64,000 nucleotides of DNA from Leptothrix discophora (GTDB taxonomy: Bacteria; Pseudomonadota; Gammaproteobacteria; Burkholderiales; Burkholderiaceae_C). The stretch covers positions 375,696 to 439,695 of the forward strand of contig NZ_JAUZEE010000002.1 of NCBI RefSeq assembly GCF_030705305.1, written 5' to 3'. This document shows, piece after piece, positions 8,318 to 16,762 of this stretch (positions are counted from its first letter, which is position 1; each line of letters begins with the position of its first letter). The translations under genes and the position numbers were made by a program. Under the pieces are notes generated by a model. It was not told where the DNA came from. It saw only the letters and a list, made by a program, of their open reading frames with translations, and did not search any database.

Positions 8318-10135
8318 ATGAACTGGAATCAGGAGTTGCTCAACAGCGCGCTGTGGCTGCTGCGGACCTATGCGGTCACGCTGGTGGCCTTCGTGGCCGT
8401 GATGGCCCTGCTGGCGCGCACGACGGCCTGGGGTCGGCAGTTCTGGGCCCTGAGCGGATCGTGGTTCTGGCCGACGGCCGCCGAGCGCGGGGGACGGCCA
8501 CGCACCTGGCGCGACTGGAAGCCGCTGATGGGCGTGGCGCTGATCCTGTTCTTCGTGCTGCTGACGGTGCGGATGAACGTGCTGTTTTCCTTCTGGTACA
8601 ACGGTTTCTACACGGCGCTGCAGGGGCTGGACCAGCCGGCCTTCTGGACCCACATGAACCTGTTCGCGCTGCTGGCCGCGTTGCACGTGACGCGCGCACT
8701 GGTCAACGCCTACATCCGCTCGTCGTTCTCGATCCACTGGCGCGAGTGGATGAACGACCGGCTGCTGACCCGCTGGCTCGACGGCCGCGCCTACCACCTC
8801 GGTCGCTACGCCAGTCCGGAGGTCGACAACCCCGAGCAGCGCATCCAGCAGGACGCCACCAGCCTGGTCAGCGACACGCTGGGCCTGTCGATGGGCCTGG
8901 TCGGCGCGGTGGTCTCGGTGGTCGAGTTCACTGGCATCCTCTGGGGCCTGTCCGGCCCGCTGGCCGTGGCCGGCACCGAGGTGCCGCGGGCGATGGTCTT
9001 CCTGGTCTATGTCTACGTGCTCGTGGCGACCTTCTTCGCGGTGCGCATCGGCCGTCCGTTGATCGGGCTGAACTTCCTCAACGAGAAGCTGTCGGCCACC
9101 TACCGCTACCTGCTGATGCGCCTGCGCGAATACGGCGAGAGCGTGGCGATGTACCGCGGCGAGGCGGCCGAGCGCGTCACGCTCGAGCGAGGCTTCATGG
9201 CCGTCATCGGCAATGCCTGGGCAACGCTGTGGCGCTCGCTGAAGTTCGACGGCTACAACCTGTCGATCAGCCAGGTCGCGGTCGTCTTCCCCTTCCTGAT
9301 CCAGGCCCCGCGCCTGTTCGCCGGCACCATCAAGCTCGGTGACGTGATGCAGACCGCGCAGGCCTTCGGCCAGGTCGAGGAGGCGCTGAGCTTCTTCCGC
9401 ACCTCCTACGACTCCTTCGCCAGCTACCGCGCGGTGCTGGACCGCCTGACCGGCTTCACCGGCAACACCGACGCCGCCCGCGCGCTCCGGATGCCCGCCA
9501 TCGCGCACCGGCCGCAGGGCCTGATGCTGGACCACCTGACCGTGCGCCGCCCCGATGGCCAGGTGCTAACCGAAGGCCTGAGCCTCCAGATCGACCCTGG
9601 CCAGGCGCTGCTGATCCGGGGCCCGTCCGGTGCCGGCAAGACCACGCTGCTGCGCAGCCTCGCCGGCCTGTGGCCGCATGCCGAGGGCAACGCCGCGCGG
9701 CCCGACGATGCCGACTGCCTGTTCCTGTCGCAGAAGCCCTACCTGCCGCTGGGCACGCTGCGCCACGCGCTGGCCTACCCGCGCGCCACGCTGGGCGACG
9801 CCCAGGCGCGGGCCATCCTCGAACAGGTCCAGCTGGGCCACCTGGTCGACCAGCTGGAGGTCGACCGCGACTGGTCGCAGGTCCTGTCCCCCGGCGAGCA
9901 GCAACGCCTGGCCTTCGGCCGCGTGCTGGCCACGCGCCCGGCGCTGGTCTTCCTCGACGAAGCCACCTCGGCCACCGACACCGGCCTCGAACACGGCCTC
10001 TACACCCTGATCCGCCGCGAGCTGCCGCAAGCCGTGCTGGTCAGCGTCGGCCACCGCGAGACGCTGGCGCCGCTGCATGACCGGGTGCTGCAGATCCGCA
10101 AGGGCGGGGGGTGGGAGCTGGGGGCGGTGGGCTGA
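8318..10135 (+). CDS. SbmA/BacA-like (YddA-type) ABC transporter, fused permease and ATPase
   Basis: The 605-residue half-transporter has an N-terminal membrane domain of the ABC_membrane_2/SbmA-BacA type (about six hydrophobic segments, residues 10-330) with the family motif FLNEKLSATYRYLLMRLREYGE. The nucleotide-binding domain has Walker A GPSGAGKTT, the signature LSPGEQQR and Walker B ALVFLDEATSATD. Relatives form homodimers and move peptides, long-chain fatty acyl compounds or cobalamin-like molecules. Unlike SbmA and BacA proper, this one keeps its own ATPase, as in YddA. The ATG at 8318 has GAGG just upstream. The substrate cannot be read from the neighbours. Confidence 0.9.
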   Translation: MNWNQELLNSALWLLRTYAVTLVAFVAVMALLARTTAWGRQFWALSGSWFWPTAAERGGRPRTWRDWKPLMGVALILFFVLLTVRMNVLFSFWYNGFYTALQGLDQPAFWTHMNLFALLAALHVTRALVNAYIRSSFSIHWREWMNDRLLTRWLDGRAYHLGRYASPEVDNPEQRIQQDATSLVSDTLGLSMGLVGAVVSVVEFTGILWGLSGPLAVAGTEVPRAMVFLVYVYVLVATFFAVRIGRPLIGLNFLNEKLSATYRYLLMRLREYGESVAMYRGEAAERVTLERGFMAVIGNAWATLWRSLKFDGYNLSISQVAVVFPFLIQAPRLFAGTIKLGDVMQTAQAFGQVEEALSFFRTSYDSFASYRAVLDRLTGFTGNTDAARALRMPAIAHRPQGLMLDHLTVRRPDGQVLTEGLSLQIDPGQALLIRGPSGAGKTTLLRSLAGLWPHAEGNAARPDDADCLFLSQKPYLPLGTLRHALAYPRATLGDAQARAILEQVQLGHLVDQLEVDRDWSQVLSPGEQQRLAFGRVLATRPALVFLDEATSATDTGLEHGLYTLIRRELPQAVLVSVGHRETLAPLHDRVLQIRKGGGWELGAVG

Positions 10136-10159
10136 TCAGCTGCCGCTGGTGCGCGTCCG

Positions 10160-10188
10160 GCGGGTCGGGCACTGGGTGTCCGACCCGC
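10160..10188. repeat. Palindromic repeat copy 1
   Basis: Arms of 13 bases (10160-10172 and 10176-10188), GCGGGTCGGGCAC against GTGTCCGACCCGC, pair with one G-T wobble around a 3-base loop. It lies 25 bases after the ABC transporter stop and could also act as a transcript 3' end. Confidence 0.7.
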
Positions 10189-10296
10189 CGCCACACAGCG
10201 TCGCCGGTTGGCGACGGGCCATGGCGCGTTGAGCACGGCGTACACGCATCGCGGCACCGATCCTCGTCGCCATCGGGCGACGCGGGCCAACGGTAG

Positions 10297-10317
10297 GTCG
10301 GACACCCCGTGTTCGAC
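10297..10317. repeat. Palindromic repeat copy 2
   Basis: GTCGGACAC (10297-10305) faces GTGTTCGAC (10309-10317), one mismatch. It is preceded by CGGTAG, which also borders copy 3 in inverted orientation. Confidence 0.7.
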
Positions 10318-10439
10318 GCGGTGGTGCCCATGCGCGCGGAACCGAAACCGTGTTCACCGCGCCCGGAGGTGCCGCTCGGCATCGCATTCAAAACCCCGTT
10401 GAACCAGGTTTTGGAACGGTGGCCCATCGGCGCCAGCCC

Positions 10440-10460
10440 GTCGGACACGGCGTGTCCGAC
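10440..10460. repeat. Palindromic repeat copy 3
   Basis: A perfect 10-bp inverted repeat with arms GTCGGACACG and CGTGTCCGAC around one central base. It is followed by CTACCG, the inverse of the CGGTAG flank of copy 2, so copies 2 and 3 are inverted relative to each other. Confidence 0.75.
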
Positions 10461-11786
10461 CTACCGGGTTCGATCTGGCGCCGGTTGTTCAGGCGTCGTG
10501 CCGTCGAGCGCTCCGGCCTTGAACGGGTTGTGCTCCCCCAGCTCATCCACATACGCCGCCATGCCCTCGCCCTCGCGCGCGAGGTGGCGGGCCACCGCAT
10601 CGTGGAAGCCGGGGTCGGACAGGACGTGGGCCGACCAGGTCGTGACCGGGAGGAGGCCGCGGGCCATCTTGTGCTCGCCTTGCGCGCCGCCTTCGAAGCG
10701 TTGCCAGCCGTGGGTGATGCACCACTCCAGCGGGGTGTGGTAACAGGCCTCGAAGTGCAGGCAGCGCACCGGCTCGGTCGCGCCCCAGTAGCGGCCCCAG
10801 GCGACGCGGCGGTCGGGGTCCAGCGCGATCAGGGATCGGGCGATCGGCACGCCCTCGCGTGAGCCGGTCACCATCAGCCAGTGTTCGGGCAGCTCGCGCG
10901 CCATGCGGGTGAAGAAGTCGCGGCTCAGGTAGGGCGTGCTGTGGTGGGCCCGGTAGGTCAGCGTGTAGCAGTGGTGGAAGTGGTCCCAGTCGGCCTCGGT
11001 GATCTCGCGGCCGACGAGGGTGTGCATCGTCACGCCGGCCTCGCGCACGTAGCGCCGTTCCTGCTGGACCTTCTTGCGCTTGTCGCGCTGCAGGCTGGCG
11101 AGGAAATCGGCCATGTCGGCATAGGGCTGCGGCTGGCGGTTCTCCCAGTGGAACTGGACCGTGCGGCGCAGCAGCCAGCCGGCCGATGCGGCGCAGCGGC
11201 GGTCGGCCTCGTCCATGAACAGGATGTGGGCCGAGGACAGGCCCATCGCCTGCATCTGCTGCTGCATCACCCGCAGCAGCCGCAGCCGACCGGCGTCGTC
11301 GCGCGCCAGCAGCCGCGTGCCGGGCACCGGCGTGAAGGGCACCGCGCCGAGCAGCTTGGGGTAGTAGCGGCCGCCGGCGCGCTCCCAGGCATCGGCCCAG
11401 GCCCAGTCGAACACGTACTCGCCGTAGGAATGGCGCTTGATCCACAGCATCGCCGCAGCCTGCAGCGCGCCGGACGGTTCGCGCGCGGCCAGCACCAGCG
11501 GCTGCCAGCCGGTCTCGGCGCAGGCGCTGGCGCTGTCGACCAGCGCGGCCAGGAAGGCGTGGCGCAGGAAGGGCGTAGGCTGGCCGGTGTCGGCCAGCAG
11601 GGCGTCCCAGTCGGCTGCGTCGACCTCGTCCAGGCCGGCATGCAGGCGCCATTGCCAGGCGTCGATGTCGGGCCGGGGCGACCCGACCGGGGCTGCGCGC
11701 GGGTGTCCTTCACCGGCGCCGTCCGGGGGCTCGCCGCTACCATGCCAAGCAACCCTGCTGCCGCGATCTTCCGCACCGCTTTCCAT
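10461..11786 (-). CDS. FemAB-like (DUF482) acyltransferase-fold protein
   Basis: The 441-residue product fits the FemAB_like/DUF482 family, a double-GNAT-fold group related to FemAB peptidyltransferases. Typical stretches are TPFLRHAFLAAL, a KRHSYGEYVFDWAWADAW segment, KRKKVQQERR and a C-terminal FEGGAQGEHKMARGL. The biochemical role of this family is not established. The ATG at 11786 is the only usable start: no in-frame ATG, GTG or TTG occurs in the next 40 codons, and GGAGG lies 10 bases upstream. That ATG overlaps the divergent nadE start by two bases. The first 35 residues are low complexity and absent from the family core. Confidence 0.8.
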   Translation of the reverse strand: MESGAEDRGSRVAWHGSGEPPDGAGEGHPRAAPVGSPRPDIDAWQWRLHAGLDEVDAADWDALLADTGQPTPFLRHAFLAALVDSASACAETGWQPLVLAAREPSGALQAAAMLWIKRHSYGEYVFDWAWADAWERAGGRYYPKLLGAVPFTPVPGTRLLARDDAGRLRLLRVMQQQMQAMGLSSAHILFMDEADRRCAASAGWLLRRTVQFHWENRQPQPYADMADFLASLQRDKRKKVQQERRYVREAGVTMHTLVGREITEADWDHFHHCYTLTYRAHHSTPYLSRDFFTRMARELPEHWLMVTGSREGVPIARSLIALDPDRRVAWGRYWGATEPVRCLHFEACYHTPLEWCITHGWQRFEGGAQGEHKMARGLLPVTTWSAHVLSDPGFHDAVARHLAREGEGMAAYVDELGEHNPFKAGALDGTTPEQPAPDRTR

Positions 11787-13497
11787 GTCCTCACCGACCT
11801 CCGTGTCGTCCGCCGCCGGCCTGGCGGTGGCGCTGTTGCAACTCAATCCGACCGTGGGCGACCTGGCCGGCAACGTGCGCCACATCGCCGCCGCCGCGCG
11901 GTCCGCGCATGCGGCCGGTGCCCGCGTCGCCGTGGCGCCGGAGCTGGCGCTGTGCGGCTATCCGCCCGAGGACCTGCTGCTGCGCCCGGCCTTCCTCGAC
12001 GCCTGCGAAGCCGCGCTCGCCGAGCTGGCCAGCCAGCTCGCCGACCTGGCCGACCTGTTCGTGGTGATCGGCCATCCGCGCGACCTCAAGCGTGAACTGG
12101 CCGGCCATGCGGGGCATGTTCGCACGCGCTCCTGGGCGCTGCAGGGCTGCCTGAACATGGCCTCCGTGCTGCACGGCGGGGCGGTGGTGGCCAGCTACGC
12201 CAAGCGCGAGCTGCCCAACTACCAGGTCTTCGACGAGCGGCGCTACTTCGTCAGCGGTCGTGATGCCGGCCTGGCCCCGGTCGTGATCGAGGTCGACGGC
12301 CGCCGGCTGGGCCTGCTGATCTGCGAGGACGCCTGGTTCGACGAGCCGGCCGAGGCCGCCCGCGCGGCCGGCGCGGACGCGCTGCTGGTGCTCAATGCCT
12401 CGCCCTTCCACCTCGGCAAGCCGGCCGAACGCGAATCCCGCATGGCGGCGCTGGCGCAGCGCATCGGGCTGCCGCTGCTGTATGCGCACCTGGTGGGCGC
12501 GCAGGACGAGGTGGCCTTCGACGGCGCATCCTTCGCGGTCGATGCGCAGGGCCGGCTGGCCGCCCGCGCGCCGATGTTCGAGGAAGCCACGCTGGTGGTC
12601 GACCTGCTGCCCGGCGGCGCGCTGCGCGGCCCGGTCGCCGAACTGCCCGAACTGGAGGCGCAGGCCTGGGGCGCGCTGGTGACCGGCGTGCGCGACTACA
12701 TCGGCAAGAACGGCTTCCCGGGCGCGCTGATCGGCCTGTCCGGCGGCATCGACTCGGCGCTGGTGCTGGCCATTGCGGTCGACGCGATCGGCGCGGCGCG
12801 GGTCCGCACGGTCATGATGCCCAGCCCCTACACCGCCGAGATCTCGTGGATCGACGCGCGCGACATGGCCGAGCGCCTGAAGGTGCGCTACGACGAGGTC
12901 AGCATCGTGCCGATGTTCGACGCCTTCCGCGCCACGCTGACGCCGCTGTTCGAGGGCCGTCCGGAGGATGCGACCGAGGAGAACATCCAGGCCCGCATCC
13001 GTGGCACGCTGCTGATGGCGCTGTCCAACAAGTCCGGCTCGATCGTGCTCACGACCGGCAACAAGAGCGAGATGGCGACCGGCTACTGCACGCTCTACGG
13101 CGACATGGCCGGCGGCTACGCGGTCATCAAGGACGTCGCCAAGACGCTGGTCTACCGCCTGGCCTCATGGCGCAACCGGCAGGCCGACGGCCCGGTCATC
13201 CCCGAACGCATCATCACCCGGCCGCCGTCGGCCGAGCTGCGGCCCGACCAGACCGACCAGGACAGCCTGCCGCCCTACGAGGTGCTGGACGCGATCCTGG
13301 CGATGTACATGGAAGAGGACCGCTCGCTCGACGAGATCGTCGCCGCCGGCTACGCCCCGGCCGACGTCGAGCGCGTGACCCGGCTGATCAAGTTCAACGA
13401 GTACAAGCGCCGCCAGGCACCGATCGGCCTGCGCATCACGCACCGCGGCTTCGGCCGCGACTGGCGCTACCCGATCACCTCGAAGTTCCGCGCCTGA
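11785..13497 (+). CDS. nadE: glutamine-dependent NAD+ synthetase
   Basis: The 570-residue product makes NAD+ from deamido-NAD+, ATP and glutamine. The N-terminal nitrilase-type glutaminase has the triad Glu53 (APELALCGYP), Lys140 (ASYAKRELPN) and Cys180 (LLICEDAWF). The C-terminal ATP-pyrophosphatase synthetase domain has the P-loop SGGIDSAL near residue 320, then TTGNKSEMATGYCTLYGD. The ATG at 11785 has no ribosome site; a GTG six codons on is an alternative. Its start shares two bases with the divergent FemAB-like gene. Confidence 0.95.
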   Translation: MSSPTSVSSAAGLAVALLQLNPTVGDLAGNVRHIAAAARSAHAAGARVAVAPELALCGYPPEDLLLRPAFLDACEAALAELASQLADLADLFVVIGHPRDLKRELAGHAGHVRTRSWALQGCLNMASVLHGGAVVASYAKRELPNYQVFDERRYFVSGRDAGLAPVVIEVDGRRLGLLICEDAWFDEPAEAARAAGADALLVLNASPFHLGKPAERESRMAALAQRIGLPLLYAHLVGAQDEVAFDGASFAVDAQGRLAARAPMFEEATLVVDLLPGGALRGPVAELPELEAQAWGALVTGVRDYIGKNGFPGALIGLSGGIDSALVLAIAVDAIGAARVRTVMMPSPYTAEISWIDARDMAERLKVRYDEVSIVPMFDAFRATLTPLFEGRPEDATEENIQARIRGTLLMALSNKSGSIVLTTGNKSEMATGYCTLYGDMAGGYAVIKDVAKTLVYRLASWRNRQADGPVIPERIITRPPSAELRPDQTDQDSLPPYEVLDAILAMYMEEDRSLDEIVAAGYAPADVERVTRLIKFNEYKRRQAPIGLRITHRGFGRDWRYPITSKFRA

Positions 13498-13566
13498 GCG
13501 GGTCGGGCCGAGTCGTCCGCCCCGCTCCGATCGAGCCTCCCACCAAGCCCCGAGACACGAGCCCCG

Positions 13567-16467
13567 ATGCCGCCACGCCCGAACGCCGCACCCGTCCGCC
13601 TGTCCCTGTCCCTGTCCTTGCCCCTGTCCCTGTCCTTGCTGACGCTGCTGGCGGCCTGTGCGCAGACCGGCGGCACGGTCGAGCCGGGCCCGGCCGCTGC
13701 CCCGGCTCCGGCCGCCGCCGCGACGGCCAGCGCCGCACCCGCGCCGTCCCGCGCGGCACCGGGCGCCGGGCCGGCTTCCGCAGCGACGGCGACGCAGGCG
13801 ACCCCGGCCGCCCCGCCCGCGCCGGGCCAGCCGCCGGCCTTCGCCACCGTCATCAAGGACGCCCGCCGCAGCGAGGGCCTGCTGCCGGTCTGGCAGCGCG
13901 AGGACAAGGTCTGGTTCGAGCTGGCCGAGTCCGACTTCAACCAGCCCTTCTTCCTGTCGCCGAAGATCGCCGGCGGCATCGGCGAGGGCCGGCTGAGTGG
14001 CGGCCTGATGCTGGGCGGCGGTGCCTGGGTCGAGTTCCGGCGCGTGCACAACCAGGTCCAGCTGATCGAGCGCAACGCCGACTACATCGCCCGGGCCGGC
14101 ACGCCCGAGGCCCGCGCGGTGGCTGCGGCCTACTCGCCCAGCCTGGTCGCCAGCACGCCGCTGGCCAGCGCGCCGCACCCGGAGCGCAAGACCGTGCTGA
14201 TCGATGCCGCCGCGCTGCTGATGGGCGACTGGCCCGGCCTGGCCAGCGCGTTGCAGCGCAGCTACCGCCAGAACTACGGCTACGACGGCCGCAACTCGGC
14301 CATCACCTCGGTGCGGGTGCAGCCCGAGCTGATCGTGTTCGAGCTGCAGAACCACTATGCCGCGCCCAACCTGAGCTTCCCGCAGCCCGGCGCGACACCG
14401 CCCGGCGCGCCGCAGCCGTCCTTCCCGAGCACGCTGCCCGACCCGCGCAGCCTGTTCCTGCGGCTGCACTACTCGCTGACGCGCTTGCCGGCCGAGCCGA
14501 TGCGCCCGCGTCCGGCCGACCCGCGCATCGGCCACTTCACCACCGTCATCCAGGACTACAGCGACGACCTGGCGCGCAACGCCAAGGTGCGGCACGTCAA
14601 CCGCTGGCGGCTCGAGAAGAAGGACCCGTCGGCGGCGCTGTCCGAGCCGGTCAAGCCGATCACCTACTGGATCGACCGCAACGTGCCGCTGAAGTACCGC
14701 TCGGTCATCAGCGACGGCATCCTCGAATGGAACACCGCCTTCGAGAAGATCGGCTGGCGCCAAGCGATCGAGGTCCGCATCCAGCCTGACGATGCCAGCT
14801 TCGACACGCTCGACACCGGCGTCGCGTCGGTGCGCTGGATGCTCAGCGCCCAGCCCGGCCTGGCTGGCATCGGCCCGAGCCACGTCGACCCGCGCAGCGG
14901 CGAGATCCTCGACGCCGACATCGCCTTCGAAGGCAACTCGCTGCGCTTCCAGCGCCTGCTGCGACGCCAGATCCTGGCCGAGGGCGGGCAGACGGACTGG
15001 TCGTCGGTGCTGCAGGTCGGCTCGGCCGGCAGCCAACCGGCCAGCAGCGGACTGGCCAGCAGCGGACCGCTCGCCCCGGCGGCCGCGCTGCGCGCCGCGC
15101 TGACCGGTGCGGATGCGCGCTGCCAGGCCGCCGAGCAAGGCGCGTCGCAGCTGGGCTATGCGCTCGAACGGCTGGCGGCCGATGCCGGCACGCCCGGGGT
15201 CGACGAGGAGGCCACCGAGGCGGCGGCCGAGGCGCTGGTGCGCGTCTACCTGAAGAACCTCGTGATGCACGAGGTCGGCCACACGCTGGGGCTGCGGCAC
15301 AACTTCCGCGCCTCGCATGCGGTCGACAGCGCCCGGCTGGACGATGCCGAATGGACCCGCGACCACCCGATGTCCGGTTCGGTGATGGACTACGTGCCGG
15401 CCAACCTGCCGCGGCCCGGCGCACCGGCACCGGTGGCCTACCAGCAGCAGCTGGGGCCTTACGACTTCTGGGCCATCGAGTACGCCTACCGCAGCCTCGG
15501 CCCGGCCGACGAGCGTACCGAACTGGCCCGCATCGCCGCGCGCAGCGCCGAACCCGAACTTGCCTTCGGCACCGACGAGGACGCCGGCCTGGGCCTGGAT
15601 CCCGAGACGCTGCAGTTCGACCTCGGCAACGATCCGGTCGCGCACGCCGCCCGGCGCATCGAGATCGCCCGTGACCTGATCGCGCGGGCCGAGCGCCAGA
15701 GCCTGGCCGACGGCGATGAATACGCCCGGCTGCGTCGCCGCGTCGCCTACGCGCTGCTCGACACCGGCAGCGCGGCCGGCGTCGCGCTGCGCCAGATCGG
15801 CGGCGTGCGCACGCTGCGCGACCGGGCCGGCAGCGGCCGCGATCCGCTGCAGCCGGTGCCGGCGGCGCGGCAGCGTGCAGCGCTCGACCTGATCGCCCGT
15901 CAGGTCCTGTCGGCCGACGGGCTGGTGGTCTCGCCGACGCTGCAGCGCAAGCTCGCGCCCGACTTCTTCGACCGGGCCGAGAACCTCGGCCTGGGCGGCC
16001 CGACGCCGACCGAGTTCATCCCCGACCTCGTGCTGGGCGGCCTGCAGCGCAGCGTGCTGGCCCAGCTGATGAGCGACACGCTGGGCCAGCGCCTGCTGGA
16101 CCACCAGGGCAAGGCCAGCGGCCCGGACGACGCGCTGACGCTGGCCGAGCTGCTCGACCGGGTCCGCGCCGAGGTCTGGAGCGAGCTGGCCCGGCCCGCC
16201 GCCGGTCGCATCGAGCCGCTGCGCCGCGACCTGCAGCGCGACCACGCCACCCGCCTGTCCGGCGCGCTGATGCGGCCGTCACCCGGCCAGCGCGCGGAGC
16301 TGCGCAGCCAGCTGCGTGCCCAGGCCCGCGAGCTGCACGCCAGCCTGCGTCGCAGCGTCGCGGCGCGGGTCTGGGACGCGCCCTCACGTCGCCACCTGCA
16401 GGACCTGCTCGACGATCTGGGCGAGGCGCTGGACGCCAAGGTGGTGCGCTCGGTCAGCGGCGGCTGA
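13567..16467 (+). CDS. large zinc-dependent metalloprotease lipoprotein (DUF4953/DUF5117 type)
   Basis: The 966-residue product begins with a lipoprotein signal peptide; the lipobox is LLAAC at about residue 31. An alanine/proline-rich spacer follows to about residue 90. The zinc-site motif HEVGHTLGLRHN has ligands His568, His572 and His578 with Glu569 as catalyst, an extended metzincin-type HExxHxxGxxH. Sequence upstream (ITYWIDRNVP, GILEWNTAFEKIGW) and the SGSVMDYVPAN segment downstream match the DUF5117-DUF4953 architecture seen in Bacteroidetes and proteobacteria. It is probably anchored in the outer membrane or periplasm; the substrate is unknown. A hexanucleotide repeat encodes the hydrophobic core of the signal peptide. 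Confidence 0.88.
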   Translation: MPPRPNAAPVRLSLSLSLPLSLSLLTLLAACAQTGGTVEPGPAAAPAPAAAATASAAPAPSRAAPGAGPASAATATQATPAAPPAPGQPPAFATVIKDARRSEGLLPVWQREDKVWFELAESDFNQPFFLSPKIAGGIGEGRLSGGLMLGGGAWVEFRRVHNQVQLIERNADYIARAGTPEARAVAAAYSPSLVASTPLASAPHPERKTVLIDAAALLMGDWPGLASALQRSYRQNYGYDGRNSAITSVRVQPELIVFELQNHYAAPNLSFPQPGATPPGAPQPSFPSTLPDPRSLFLRLHYSLTRLPAEPMRPRPADPRIGHFTTVIQDYSDDLARNAKVRHVNRWRLEKKDPSAALSEPVKPITYWIDRNVPLKYRSVISDGILEWNTAFEKIGWRQAIEVRIQPDDASFDTLDTGVASVRWMLSAQPGLAGIGPSHVDPRSGEILDADIAFEGNSLRFQRLLRRQILAEGGQTDWSSVLQVGSAGSQPASSGLASSGPLAPAAALRAALTGADARCQAAEQGASQLGYALERLAADAGTPGVDEEATEAAAEALVRVYLKNLVMHEVGHTLGLRHNFRASHAVDSARLDDAEWTRDHPMSGSVMDYVPANLPRPGAPAPVAYQQQLGPYDFWAIEYAYRSLGPADERTELARIAARSAEPELAFGTDEDAGLGLDPETLQFDLGNDPVAHAARRIEIARDLIARAERQSLADGDEYARLRRRVAYALLDTGSAAGVALRQIGGVRTLRDRAGSGRDPLQPVPAARQRAALDLIARQVLSADGLVVSPTLQRKLAPDFFDRAENLGLGGPTPTEFIPDLVLGGLQRSVLAQLMSDTLGQRLLDHQGKASGPDDALTLAELLDRVRAEVWSELARPAAGRIEPLRRDLQRDHATRLSGALMRPSPGQRAELRSQLRAQARELHASLRRSVAARVWDAPSRRHLQDLLDDLGEALDAKVVRSVSGG
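13600..13641 (+). repeat. Hexanucleotide repeat (CTGTCC-type, seven units) inside a signal peptide
   Basis: Seven 6-base units, five of them exactly CTGTCC and two variants (TTGCCC, TTGCTG), encode alternating Leu-Ser in the metalloprotease signal peptide. Gain or loss of a unit would keep the frame but change the length of the hydrophobic core by two residues. Confidence 0.9.
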
Positions 16468-16762
16468 CCGTCGTGGCTGAGGTCGGCGGTCGGTGAGCAA
16501 CTACCGGTCGTGCGCAGCCGCTTGGATTTTTTGATCGCCGTCCGCTGCGTGGATGGCATCCTGATCCACGCAGGCGTGGCGCGACACGCGGGCCGGACGC
16601 TTCGAATGGGGGCGGAAGGCTTGCGTGTTCTGCGCCTTCTTCGCGGTCTGCGTGGTCTGCGCGTTTGCCGGTGCGGCATCCCGCAACTCGTGGCTTGCCG
16701 GTGAGGCCGGTGCGCGAAGAATGGCGGACATCCGCCACACCTGCGCCTTCGTCGCCATCGCC

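Larger units (their letters stand above)
10136..10460. repeat. Non-coding gap with a cluster of palindromic repeats
   Basis: The 325-bp gap between the convergent ABC transporter and FemAB-like genes holds at least three related inverted repeats built on GGTCGGACAC/GTGTCCGACC (entered separately) and one TTCAAAACC/GGTTTTGGAA dyad (10387-10395 with 10407-10416). Short open frames across it look like composition artefacts: they overlap on both strands and lack ribosome sites. Confidence 0.7.

Noticed and set aside
10111..10448. Several short open frames on both strands in the repeat-rich gap
   Set aside because: They overlap each other and the palindromes, lack ribosome sites and have atypical composition.
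13165..16245. A 1026-codon minus-strand open frame opposite the metalloprotease and nadE genes
   Set aside because: Its translation is Arg/Gly/Gln-rich with no motif, and the plus strand has clear domains; it is a mirror frame caused by high GC.
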